This document shows, in pieces, positions 1 to 9,487 of a stretch of 21,859 nucleotides of DNA. The notes beneath the pieces were generated by a model. It saw only the letters and a program-made list of their open reading frames with translations. It was not told the DNA's origin and made no database searches. Both the position numbers and the translations under genes were made by a program. The number at the start of each line of letters is the position of its first letter. Position 1 is the first letter of the stretch. Source of the stretch: Saccoglossus kowalevskii (Eukaryota > Hemichordata > Enteropneusta > Harrimaniidae); NCBI RefSeq assembly GCF_000003605.2, contig NW_003156233.1:293039-314897 (forward strand). Reading direction: 5' to 3'.

Positions 1-947
1 CATGACACGTAATTTGGTCATGAAAACTAAGTCTGCCATGTGCTCAAATTTTCTACTTCTGTTTATACCTCCATGGTCTGATCAATTAAATTGTGGAAGG
101 TACTTCCACGATTAAATTTTCATAATAATCGCTTTACATACTGTCGACGTCTTCTCCAAATTTCCTTGCATTCGTTTTCTTTCGTCACTGTCATAGTCGA
201 CCCCAAAACGGTTTCATGGTCGACTACTTGAAGAGCGAGAAATTCAACGAAATTAAATTTGTGGACGATCGTATATGGAATGCGTGTAACTTGTACCTCG
301 AACTACTAATACTTGTATTACTAGTCTGAGCTTGTACTGAATGCAAGAGACTGTTTATATTTGCTATGGGTGGTGACTATTATGCAAATTATCTGTCTAT
401 TATGTCTTTGGCTGATTAATTAAAACATAGCTTTCAAAACAATAACATGTGCTTTTGTTTTTAATTAACAAAAATTGATTTTTACACCCTATAAAAACAT
501 CCAATTCACTTTTTTTCCTACTGAGTGTTTGCTCCTTGTAGTCCAGCATTGAAAAATACAAAAAAGTAGAATTTTGGGTTTCAAAGCAAAAAAAAGGTGT
601 ACAGCATCCTTAATCACACTCCCTCAATGTTGAGGGACTGTGCATTAATTAATCTCAAGTAGAGAGTAAATAGCGGCAACGCACATAGATCAAAAGACAG
701 TGGGTCAATGTTCATCCTGTGTTGGTCGGTCTATGCCTAAACTATGTTTTATGTAATTTTGAATCGTGTAAACTGTTTGTGTTTTATCGCTAGTATTTCA
801 AGCATCATTAACGCAATTACTACATGTACAATATCTAACTACATACAAGCACATTTTCCTTAGAGATCAGTAAATGTCGGTCGGTCACTCGGGCTGTCGC
901 CGGGAGAAGAAAACCGGCATGTCGAAATCACGCAAAAAAATGCTTAC
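1..947 (-). other. Start of intron 1 of the TBCE-like gene (non-coding)
   Basis: This stretch lies downstream, in gene direction, of the splice donor at 947-946, so it should be the 5' part of the first intron between coding exons. The intron continues off the left edge. I see no exon-like open frame with splice signals in it. It holds a short perfect inverted repeat at 620-637 (TCCCTCAA, a 2-base spacer, TTGAGGGA). The rest is AT-rich sequence with homopolymer runs. Confidence 0.55.
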
Positions 948-1035
948 CAGCAGTTGGTGGCACTTCTCCAATGTACTTCACAGTGCCATAGTTGCCATCA
1001 CTTACAAACCTGCTTCCAACAGTGACATTTGCCAT
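948..1035 (-). CDS. TBCE: Tubulin-specific chaperone E (TBCE)-like, first coding exon (partial gene)
   Basis: Read on the minus strand from the ATG at 1035, this exon encodes 29 residues plus one base and ends at a consensus donor (CTG|GTAAGC, phase 1). The peptide begins MANVTVGSRF and continues GTVKYIGEVPPTA, with the G codon split by the intron. It resembles the beginning of a CAP-Gly domain. The VPPxAG ending matches the VPPVAG of vertebrate TBCE, where the next exon would supply the GPWLGVEWD-type continuation. TBCE is the cofactor that binds alpha-tubulin through its CAP-Gly domain and helps assemble tubulin heterodimers in the cytosol. Only this exon is in the window and the rest lies off the left edge. 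The call rests on a short peptide. Another CAP-Gly protein (CLIP, dynactin p150, TBCB) is possible, but the PPTAG ending fits TBCE best. Confidence 0.7.
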
Positions 1036-1330
1036 TGAAGATCAACTTCGGGAAAAGAACTTTTGATCGTTGTCAGTTGTTTAGATTGTTCTGTCAACAA
1101 CTTGCAGGGTTGATCACAATCCACGCGACGACCACAAACGTCTACACAATGTAGTTGAAATTTCGACGTTCGGCAATAACATGCAATAAAAAATATAAGA
1201 CGAAATCGTGCAACTTTTATCCGAATTTCACGTGAAATATTAATTAACTTTTACAAAAATTCGTTCAGCATGCAAACTCCGTTACACAAGAAAGCTGCCA
1301 TTTTGATAGTGAAATCGAGGCTAGGGTCAT
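1036..1330 (-). promoter_or_regulatory. Putative 5' UTR and promoter region of the TBCE-like gene
   Basis: This is the sequence immediately upstream of the TBCE-like start codon, on the minus strand. No TATA box is obvious. A YY1-like motif (AAAATGGCAGC on the minus strand, 1294-1304) sits about 260 bases upstream of the ATG, which would suit a TATA-less housekeeping promoter. The transcription start cannot be placed from sequence, and a non-coding first exon further right is possible. Confidence 0.3.
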
Positions 1331-3595
1331 TCTAGGTCAGTTGATTAATAACAAGACGAACTCACTGACATTATACGGCCAAATCGGAAAGCACAAAAAA
1401 ACGAATCGTTCGGCGTTTCGTAGCGTTCTTTAAGTATATACATGGCTTATGTAATAATATGTATATCTAATAAAATCATGCTGAAAACGAAAAAAACATG
1501 ATTTCAGACACAGAGGGCGCTGGGGCAGGTGTGAAGTGAAACAAGAGTGTGAAAAGTGTTCGTCTTTATTACTTTCACAATCCATTGAATAAATTCCATT
1601 TCCATTTCATTATTTATTCAACATTACGGATAAGCCATAAACGAGGCAGCTTTTTTTACAGACGTTGGCAGAAAAAGAGTTAGATTGCATGTAAAATTCG
1701 AGCGGAGCGATACAAAGTACAAGAAAAGAGTCGGACTACACTGTTAAGACATAGGCAAAACCAAGTAAACTTTTAAATATTTGAGGTCATTGACACTGCA
1801 GTATTACCTGCTGAAACTATGTGATATACTTAGTGTTACTAAATCCATGTAAATGTGTCCCGACTGTTTTAAGAACCTATTTTTTTAAAGTTTACATAGA
1901 AGTGTTTTCCAGCCCAGTAATTCACCATTAGAAAAACACTTTTAACATGATCATTTCGTGTCAAATCATTATAAAACTCAGACACATCCACATCTTTTAC
2001 TGTCTTGTAAATCGTCACAGTAAATTTGGAACATGTGACTCTAATGTAGTAGATTTGACGAGGGTCCCAATGAGATAGTTACACTCATTTATCAAGAAGA
2101 CACATAAAAAGTGTAGCAAATACTAAACATGAGTGATTTATTCCAATATTACCACAAAATACTAAACAAATTACAATTTATTGCCCAGTTCTACTGCAGA
2201 ACATGATAATCAAACTGTTAAGAGAATAATTTCATATCAAAGAGTGCAAATTGGGGAACAATCTTGTGTGTGTTGTGAGTGATATATTAGTATCCATTTT
2301 TACGTAAATATACCAATCGAAGGTTAATCAAACAATATTGTTCAACATAATTCACTGACTGTTTACAAATAAACTATAGTTCAAGTGCATCTGATTAGAC
2401 ACAATAAACAATCAAATTCACTTTTTATCTAAGTTTCTTCAAAGGACACACATCATGCGACAACATTGCAGTGCGCGTTTGTTTAATTTTTCAAACACCC
2501 ATTTCTGCAGCATTCTAGGGAGATTCCGATTTTTTAATTAGCAATAATGATTTATCCAAGTTTAAATTGACCAACACGTGCTCACAAATTAAACATTAAT
2601 TAAACTACATTTATTGCTCCTTACAAATAATGATATATAAATGTTATTTCCAGGTTCGCGTGGCAGTATAGATTCATATTAAAACATGGTTTTATGCTAA
2701 ATGTGCCATATTTCCTTGAAGAAGCAAAATTGTGCCGTGTTCTTAACATGATAACGAATTGAAGGACAATTGATTGTTTACTATAATATTCATTTCCCCG
2801 ATCCGTTAAAACTAATTGCCCAGTTAACCACCTTAAAAACAACTAGGTTGTGATGGTAAGATTCCTCTACGGCAACAGATTAAAATTCACACAGACACGC
2901 AAAAAACTATAATCAATCAAGCAAAATGGCGACCGTGGTTTGGTGGTATTTGACCGTCAACCATATACTACTAGGGTCGACCACTAATTCCAATAGTACA
3001 TGGCCATAGCACAAAATGTTGTAAGAAGATCAGACCATAGAAAAAAGTTAGGTAGATATCTTCAATGTTTATCCCAGAGATGTTATTAACCTCTAGGATC
3101 TGGCTGAGATAAAGAAGAAAGTGTTGTCAGAAAGAACCTTCACCGTGACGGTTTTTAAAATCCTATAGCAAGGTATATTTTGTTACTATAAAATGTACTT
3201 TCATCGTGTCCTGATTTGGATATTGATTCAAATTCTATGTTTACTGTACAATTATAGTGCTAATACAAATAAAGAACGAATGAAAAACATAAATAAAGAC
3301 AACAAATGTAATGAGGCAGCTGGTGCATTGTAAGTTCTGAGTTATTCCCAGATGATGAAGCAATGTTGAATATATTTTGCTAGCTGAATTTATGTTTTAC
3401 CTTTTGTTATGTAAATCAATAATACAAATATCATTGAATAAACATACTGGTATAGGACCCTCCATTGAGAGGTAGCTTAAACACATCCTATTTTAAATAA
3501 AATTCCGTCTGCTATGTCTTTACATATAGAACTTACATGGCAAACACCGTAACATTACGTCAGATAACTTTATAATAGATCTATAGATTATATCG
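1331..3595. other. Non-coding intergenic stretch
   Basis: AT-rich sequence without any open frame that looks like a real exon; the longest frames are short, low in complexity and lack splice context. A perfect 10-base inverted repeat (TTGAATAAAT at 1585-1594, ATTTATTCAA at 1612-1621, 17-base spacer) puts an AATAAA hexamer on both strands. An AGGGCGCT motif lies at 1514-1521. A short frame starting MATVVWWYL at about 2924 has signal-peptide-like hydrophobicity, but nothing supports it as a gene. Confidence 0.5.
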
Positions 3596-3699
3596 CAATT
3601 CCACATTATAGTGCATTGTGGGATGGCGCGCTTTGTGGTTGGCGGAGTCGTTTTTGATTGGATCAAAATTATCCCACAATACACTGTGATTTGGAATGG
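3596..3699. repeat. Small foldback (MITE-like) element with facing Staf/ZNF143-like sites
   Basis: Two arms of about 29 bases (3596-3624 and 3671-3699) are inverted copies with about 24 matching positions, separated by a 46-base spacer. The left arm, read on the minus strand, begins ATCCCACAATGCAC. The right arm, read on the plus strand, begins ATCCCACAATACAC. The left-arm version fits the Staf/ZNF143 consensus (YWCCCRNMATSCMYYRCR) at about 16 of 18 positions. The spacer contains a CCAAT box on the opposite strand (ATTGG). It could be a tiny DNA-transposon derivative or a real regulatory palindrome. I saw no clear target-site duplication. Confidence 0.6.
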
Positions 3700-4143
3700 C
3701 TCTATGGAACTGTATTTCTTTGGAGGCACACGGTTTTTCGCTTTGATAATGGGGAGGTCACCTTATTTCTGATTCATAGTATGGGAGGGGTTAGTGTGTT
3801 TCGCTTTGAGCCGTGAGAGCAATTACCTAAAAATATTTTATTAACTACGTATGCATTATATAACATACACACATTTTTGGATTTGGTAATATCAAGGATT
3901 TATAAGACAAGTGTTTGCAGTGGTGATTATCCGAGTATGGTGAAATGCAAGTTCACATCGACATCGGAATGCAATGGATGTATAGAAAAGAGTGATAGTG
4001 TAAACAGAAATGAACGACAAGGCTTGCGAATCTTCAAGATGACTGTCAATTTCATTCAAATCAAAGTACAATCAAGTAATAATACTTCCTTTCATAGTGG
4101 TGTACGTGGGATATCAGTACTTATGAATAACACATCCAGTAAC

Positions 4144-4207
<64 letters not shown>

Positions 4208-5895
4208 AACGATGAGAGAACCATTCAAATTATATTTCCCAATACGCATTAGTGCAATCCCGGGGATTGTGGAGCGGCGCTTTAAACCCAGGATATGAGG
4301 ATATACAGATGTCGAATATCTGCCCAGTCACATGACCAATTTCTCAGTTTTTGTACCTGTTAATAATAGTACAATGCTACTTTTAGTAAGTCCGTTGATT
4401 TGTGCCCAAAGCTACTTTACCATAGTCCCATGGAAATACCCCCGATATGTTCACTGTCAGTGTAATAGTCACATGAACGTTTGATACAGATATGTTTCCA
4501 ATTATATTTCACTTATTAATAATAAGTAATATATAATATTAATATTTTGCATGTTCGCATTTGAGAACAATCTATTTTTGGCAAAATTAGTAAATTAGAT
4601 GTTCATGAATGCATGCAATTATTTTCTACTGACTACTGTGAACAATAATCAATCAAACTGTTACAATGTAACATAGATTGAACATTACTGAAGTACGAAA
4701 ATATAGCAAAAGTATCTGCAAGCCAGAATAACCATTTGTAAACTCAAATATTTTAAGTCTGTAAAACATGTATTCTTAGCTAGCACATCGTATCAGCTAT
4801 TGAATTACAATTTTATTAATTCAAAATGTAGCTAATTTGAAAGAAAGTACTCTCTCGCAGGGCGCTTTGGTTAAGTCATGGCTGTTAATCCATGTACTGG
4901 CCCAAATTCGCTGAAACGGCATCGTAGCTATTTCTAAATGTTTTACAGTAACTAGCTATATAAATGATAGTTTTAAGTTTCAGAAAACATCATTTGAGTT
5001 CTACTTAAAACCGCTAACATGGGAGGCTCGCTCTGTTTCTAAATTTGTTAAGGATGGGCACTGTTGTTATTGAGGTAAATGAAGTAAATACCAGTAGGTA
5101 GATAAAAACGGCGCCCCCACACGGGCTAAATAAATCATTTATACAAACACTGATAGATAGAACTTGGTTCAAGTTACTGCTACTTTTCCGGTCTGGGATT
5201 CAGGAGGTATAATTTACTGTACTGGATTTGGTTTGGATGTCAGGATCCTGTCACGAAACAAGATTAATTGTTCAGAACACATTCACGTGTGTCAATTTTT
5301 GTTGTCGGAGTAGGTGGGCAAAATTAGGTACACCAAGTCAGATATACAATCGTTGTTGTAGTGGTTGGCAAAATGTGTCTCTTGAAGCAGATAAGGACAC
5401 ACACTCTGAACTAAATGAACAGATCCTATTTAATATTTATATTTAAAAGTCACTCCGTTTACATCGAGTACTACTTATCTGATTAGGTGTGCAATATGTT
5501 GCCGAATTGCAACATTTTGCGCACCGAATTTTGCTCAGAACTTATCACCCAAACGTCTTGTTGTCCGTGTGTATATAGAAAAATATATAGTTCCCTTCTA
5601 GAATTATTCTGAAAATGTTATAACAGAGTTTCTTATTTTCATAATACTGGTATTATTAAAGATATACCGTATCCTCTATATATAGTCATATATACTGCAC
5701 GGTCATTGCGGCGTAGATTAAAACAAATTCCAATACAACGTTTTCAAAAGTGCAATCGTCGTCATAAGAACACACACCAAATGTAAACGTAAACATTTGA
5801 TGAGATAGAGTACTATCAAATTGAACACATTCAAACATAGATGCGAATCCCAGTAACTATGGAGATCGCCATTCCGCTGACAGACGGCCAACTTG
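3700..5895. other. Non-coding stretch downstream of ChE-A
   Basis: Intergenic, AT-rich sequence lying 3' of the ChE-A polyadenylation signals. Apart from the (TA)29 tract annotated separately, I see an AGGGCGCT motif at 4859-4866, a TATATAAA-like string near 4957, and a short inverted repeat (CAAATGT ... ACATTTG) near 5779-5800. The open frames present are short, not conserved-looking, and lack splice sites or start context, so I annotate no gene here. Confidence 0.5.
4147..4204. repeat. (TA)29 dinucleotide microsatellite
   Basis: An uninterrupted run of 29 TA units. It is perfect from end to end, so it is likely recent or polymorphic, and it can extrude as a cruciform. An overlapping 112-codon frame ends in an artificial run of Tyr-Ile produced by this repeat, so that frame is not a gene. 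Confidence 0.98.
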
Positions 5896-5917
5896 GATGT
5901 GAATAATGATTATATAT

Positions 5918-5927
5918 TTTATTTATT
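5918..5927 (-). terminator. Tandem poly(A) signals (AATAAA x2) of ChE-A
   Basis: On the minus strand two overlapping AATAAA hexamers (at 5922-5927 and 5918-5923) lie about 70 bases downstream of the proposed ChE-A stop codon. Their spacing from the terminal acceptor at 6013 gives a terminal exon of about 110 bases, with cleavage expected near 5890-5905. This supports the call that ChE-A ends here. Confidence 0.65.
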
Positions 5928-5995
5928 CACTTATTTGTACAGACTAGTGATGTTCCGTCAGTTGTCAGTGTTCAAGATGGTATACCGTTTCTTGT

Positions 5996-6012
5996 TCAGC
6001 ACTCCCGTAGTT
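5996..6012 (-). CDS. ChE-A terminal coding exon (last codons, ending in Cys)
   Basis: A strong minus-strand acceptor (a long pyrimidine-rich tract followed by TTTCAG, ending at 6013) precedes this exon. Joined to exon 2, which leaves in phase 1, it reads Glu-Leu-Arg-Glu-Cys-stop. The predicted protein therefore ends in a cysteine two residues after Arg. In the cholinesterase family the last exon is where C-terminal variation lies, and a Cys near the C-terminus links subunits into disulfide dimers. A dimerising role here is inference. If a different donor is used, other frames through this exon give 15- to 17-residue hydrophilic tails instead. Two AATAAA signals just downstream support a terminal exon. 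Confidence 0.55.
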
Positions 6013-6831
6013 CTGAAACAGAGATGGGAGAGAAGATGAGTTGGAATGACCGACACAATACCATAGAAATCCGCACTGTAACACCGTGAGGGTGGGTGGG
6101 TACGATCTTGTCAGTTTTTGAACTGTCATGAGCAGTAACGTTTTAACTTTAGTTGTATGATCCATGCAGCAAATACTCATCTAAGTATATAGATATATAC
6201 ATATATAAATATATAATTGACACATTACAGCATGACAATGTTACAAACGAGTGACCCGTTAGTGACGATGTATCCCTGGGCACTTGGATCCCGCCAAGCC
6301 AGATTTTTAGGGGTGCCATTATATGATGGAATTGCTTCACATGCATGATTGAAGAGCGAGATCTTCAACGTGTATCTCTATAACGAGAGTTTGCATAACT
6401 CATTGTCATTTATAGATAGTGTTTCAAGTCTCTATCACCGACGATTTATTGTAAAATGTTATTGGGCGACCACAGTGACTACAGTAACAACATACCGTGA
6501 CACGAACCCGATGAACTATAAACGTCTTCCATGTAGTGATACAGCTAACAGGGTCAACAGCACAAGTTTAAAATGTACGCCTACACTACTTGAAGCACTT
6601 GTGTAAAAACAGGGAGTGTTGGTAGACACGGCTGTAAAATAAAACATTAATTTTATTACAATTAACAAAGGACATTTCGGTGTTTTTTTCACGAATATCT
6701 GTAGTACAGTGTCATGTCTTGCTGGCGTGTTTCTGTTCAGTTCAGACGCATAAATCTAATTTACGCATTCCACGGTGGCATTTTCTAGTAGTTGTGATGA
6801 TAATGACAAGTATACATATGAAGCAATTCAC
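6013..6831 (-). other. ChE-A intron 2 (819 bp)
   Basis: Lies between the donor AAAAAG|GTGAAT (GT at 6831-6830) and the acceptor ending at 6013. The donor is acceptable but not strong. Without splicing, the frame would read 15 further residues (GELLHMYTC...) and stop at 6785-6787, so an alternative intron-retained C-terminus is conceivable. The intron contains TA-rich runs near 6186-6215 and no other clear exon. The plus-strand frame at 6349-6606 has no splice or promoter support. Confidence 0.55.
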
Positions 6832-7013
6832 CTTTTTCAGTCAAGGCTTTCATGATTGGTGATAAGTCTTTCCAGAATTCGCAATGTTTTGCACGGAGAC
6901 CACTCTCAGTGTTCAAGATATTTTGGGAATTCATTTCCAATACCAAATATCGCTTTAAGATATCATCGTACTTCGGCCATCTGCGATTTACTTCACCTTC
7001 TTCATTTGGGTCA
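6832..7013 (-). CDS. ChE-A exon 2: C-terminal part of the cholinesterase-like domain
   Basis: This 182-base exon starts after the acceptor GCTCCTCAG|TGACCC and continues exon 1 in frame. The codon split GG|T gives the Gly of the family motif, followed by DPNEEGEV. It then reads RRWPKYDD, a YLVLEMNS strand and GLRAKHCEFWKDL. These match the last part of acetylcholinesterases (TGDPN ... W..Y ... YL.L ... GLR...C.FW). The Cys of HCEFW should pair with Cys422 in exon 1, equivalent to C402-C521 in Torpedo AChE. The exon has the same position and almost the same size as exon 4 of vertebrate ACHE, and leaves in phase 1 as that exon does. Its identity is very secure. Only the exact 3' donor is uncertain. 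Confidence 0.9.
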
Positions 7014-7927
7014 CTGAGGAGCAATAAAACGTTATATAAATAAAGGTAGATACGAGATGAGGGCACGCAACTCTCATAGACACACACCGCGACATGTGAT
7101 CTCTCGCGAGACTATAAGGAGAAAGAGCCATCTGTAGTGCCCATCGTCCGATTCGCACGGTTTCGCAGTAACCGCCATACACGGCCGTAACTAAAATGGT
7201 GACAGCCTAATAAATGAAACCTGGCTGACGAAGATGCTAACTTTTCCGCTGCGTGTGAGAAGTGAACCTGCTATAATTGTATTCTTACCGGGAGATTGAT
7301 ATCTATTTTTTTGGAAATACATAAATATTAGATATACATTGTATAACACACATTTCATTTTCGAAGATTCGTCAGACAATGCATAAGCCGCCCGGTAACA
7401 CCACTCACTCTCCCACCCATCCGGAAAAATTATATTTCATGTGTTAAAGGAAAGGTCAATCCTGTCAATATTGTTGGCCACATAGCAGCAGTTATATACA
7501 CTTATTTAAATAATGGACAACAAAATTAAAACAAGAAAAAATTAATAGAGTTATGATCCCATATAATATTCCATATAGTCGCCGCCATCTTGGCAATTTT
7601 CAAGCGCCCTCTATGGGGTCAGACGAGAATGCGAGCAGAATATGTTTGTGCACTGTGACGTCAATGTCCACATTCATTTGACTAGTCTGCATCATAGCAT
7701 AGTTCCACTAGATAGTTACAGTCCGGGTTCAAAGTATATATATATGTATATAATGCCGATGTGATTTTGGACAACTTACGGTACTGTACATGACTACGTC
7801 AACATTTAGTGTATACACACTGGAGTAATTATGTCCTTAGTGTATATATGTCTGGTCTTGGTCGTAAAATTAAATTTTATTGTGGCTGTCTTATTGGTGA
7901 TTGTTGTATACTAGTATTTGGGAAGAT

Positions 7928-8365
7928 GGTGAGTTGTTCGAGTTATGAACATCGAGTTACGGAAATACCACGCCCATATTTTAGAAACCACGCTCAAATT
8001 TGCAAAACCATGCTCAAATTATATCTCGATTTTCAGTTAGCAGAACTTTGAAGTTACGGGCAATATACATTGTTGTTTTCGTTTAACGTCCACATTAGGT
8101 ACTCGAACTTTAACTAACAGTTGACTGAACTTTGAGTCACGGGCAACATATTTTTTTTATTTACTGTTACTAAATGTGGACGTTAAAGAACAGTAACAAT
8201 GTATGTTGCCCGTAACTCGAAGTTTGGTTTTAACTGATAATTCAACGTCGAGTTATAATTTGGGCGTGGTTTTGCAAAAGTGGGCGTAATTTCTAAAATG
8301 GACGTGGTCATTTTTGTTACTCAATGTTTTCGTAACTTCTTTGTCTGAAATTCGAACAATTCACC
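7928..8365. repeat. Foldback (MITE-like) element with long imperfect inverted repeats
   Basis: The left part reads GGTGAGTTGTTCGA and the right end, reverse-complemented, reads GGTGAATTGTTCGA. The similarity continues inward through matching blocks: CCACGC-type motifs, GCAAAACCA(C/T)GC, a TTACGGGCAA block at about 8053, its inverted copy TTGCCCGTAA at about 8206, and AACGTCCACATT with its inverted copy AATGTGGACGTT. A third copy of the GTCACGGGCAACATA block lies in the middle, so the interior is partly triplicated. There is no transposase frame, so it is non-autonomous. A target-site duplication was not clear. It sits inside ChE-A intron 1. Confidence 0.8.
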
Positions 8366-8429
8366 ACCTACTATTTAGGTCAGTCAGACACGACCATGCG
8401 GTGAATGTGACGATTCAAAGCTGACGCAG

Positions 8430-8448
8430 TTTTTTTTTTTTTTTTTTT
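8430..8448 (+). repeat. Poly(T) tract (19 T)
   Basis: A homopolymer run in ChE-A intron 1. On the minus strand, the sense strand of the gene, it is poly(A). It could be a retroposon tail or simple slippage. No retroposon body was recognised beside it. Confidence 0.9.
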
Positions 8449-9487
8449 AAAGTCACGGTGATCGTCGCACCGCGTCTTGTTCGATACTGGGGTTCACAGC
8501 GACGTAAACAACGCGTGTAAAATACATTGTTTATTTACATGAAATTAGAACATACGCTGCGCCACGACTACCGTCCCGTCCTTTAAATGGTGTATAGTTG
8601 ATAGGTACAATGGGAAAATCTTAACATTTGTGTGTTTTTTCAATCAAGGCGTATACTAAATAAGGGGTAATTCAGTGGAGTGCATTTGATTTACAATACG
8701 TCAACTACATTTGGAGTTTGTACTGACCAATCACGTTCAACAGCTTGTTTTGTCATAAATGAGTACGCGTGTCAGTCTCTAAAATTGACACGTGACTTGT
8801 AACGACTTTGTATCTAGATAGCGAGTGGGCATTATCTGGACTGGGACAATCGGACAGAGAATGTCCTGTTAGATCATGTGCACTGTATTGTAATTACTTC
8901 ATATAAACGTCACATATGTCATTAATACGTCGATGTTTACTATGACATGCCGGTTTTAGATTCTCAAAAGTAACAAAATAGTTTGTAATTACATCGATAT
9001 TTTTTTTTGCCGGTTTCCTCCCACTATGGCGGATCCTTTTTTTCTTTGATGTGACCCGCTATTTATTACCACGCATGAGCAATTAGGTATATAATATTTA
9101 ATGTCCCAAATCAGAAGACATTTTTTTTAATGCATTCATCCATAAACGACCCACAGTTCAACATGTAAATCACCCAATACACAACAGACGTACCAAGAAA
9201 ATGTGTGTGTACTACTTATACGCACATGCGCAGTCCCTCGATTGATTCTAATACATCGCGTGGGACATCCGCTTGTGTTATGTCGTGATGATATAACTAA
9301 AACTGTGCAATTTCATACAATACTTAGAAATTGTGTGACAATATTCAAATACCTTTGTCGCCATCGTGAACTGGTTGTTGTCTTGGTGACAGTGGATACT
9401 AACCATGTCGGGTAACGGATCTAACAAATTGGTCACTTTGAACGTAAAAAATTCAGTACAGCCTTGGACAACCTTTGTAAAACTTAC

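Larger units (their letters stand above)
7014..9487 (-). other. ChE-A intron 1 (2474 bp)
   Basis: Bounded by the donor ACAGG|GTAAGT (GT at 9487-9486) and the acceptor at 7014. It contains a 438-bp foldback element (7928-8365), a 19-base T run (8430-8448), a canonical YY1-type motif on the minus strand (AAGATGGCGGC, near 7581-7591) and an AGGGCGCT core on the minus strand (7603-7610). No internal exon is needed, because the protein reads across without a gap relative to the family. The short open frames here are not supported as coding. Confidence 0.8.

Noticed and set aside
2924-3007. Short frame starting MATVVWWYL with a signal-peptide look
   Set aside because: Only 27 codons, with no continuation, splice donor or homology. 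The CAAAATGGCGAC context may just be a YY1-like motif.
3877-4215. 112-codon plus-strand frame
   Set aside because: Its end is the (TA)29 microsatellite read as Tyr-Ile, and the rest shows no domain or splice signals.
6988-7182. Minus-strand frame in another phase overlapping ChE-A exon 2
   Set aside because: The frame matching the esterase family through a consensus acceptor is a different one. This frame is a shadow plus intron.
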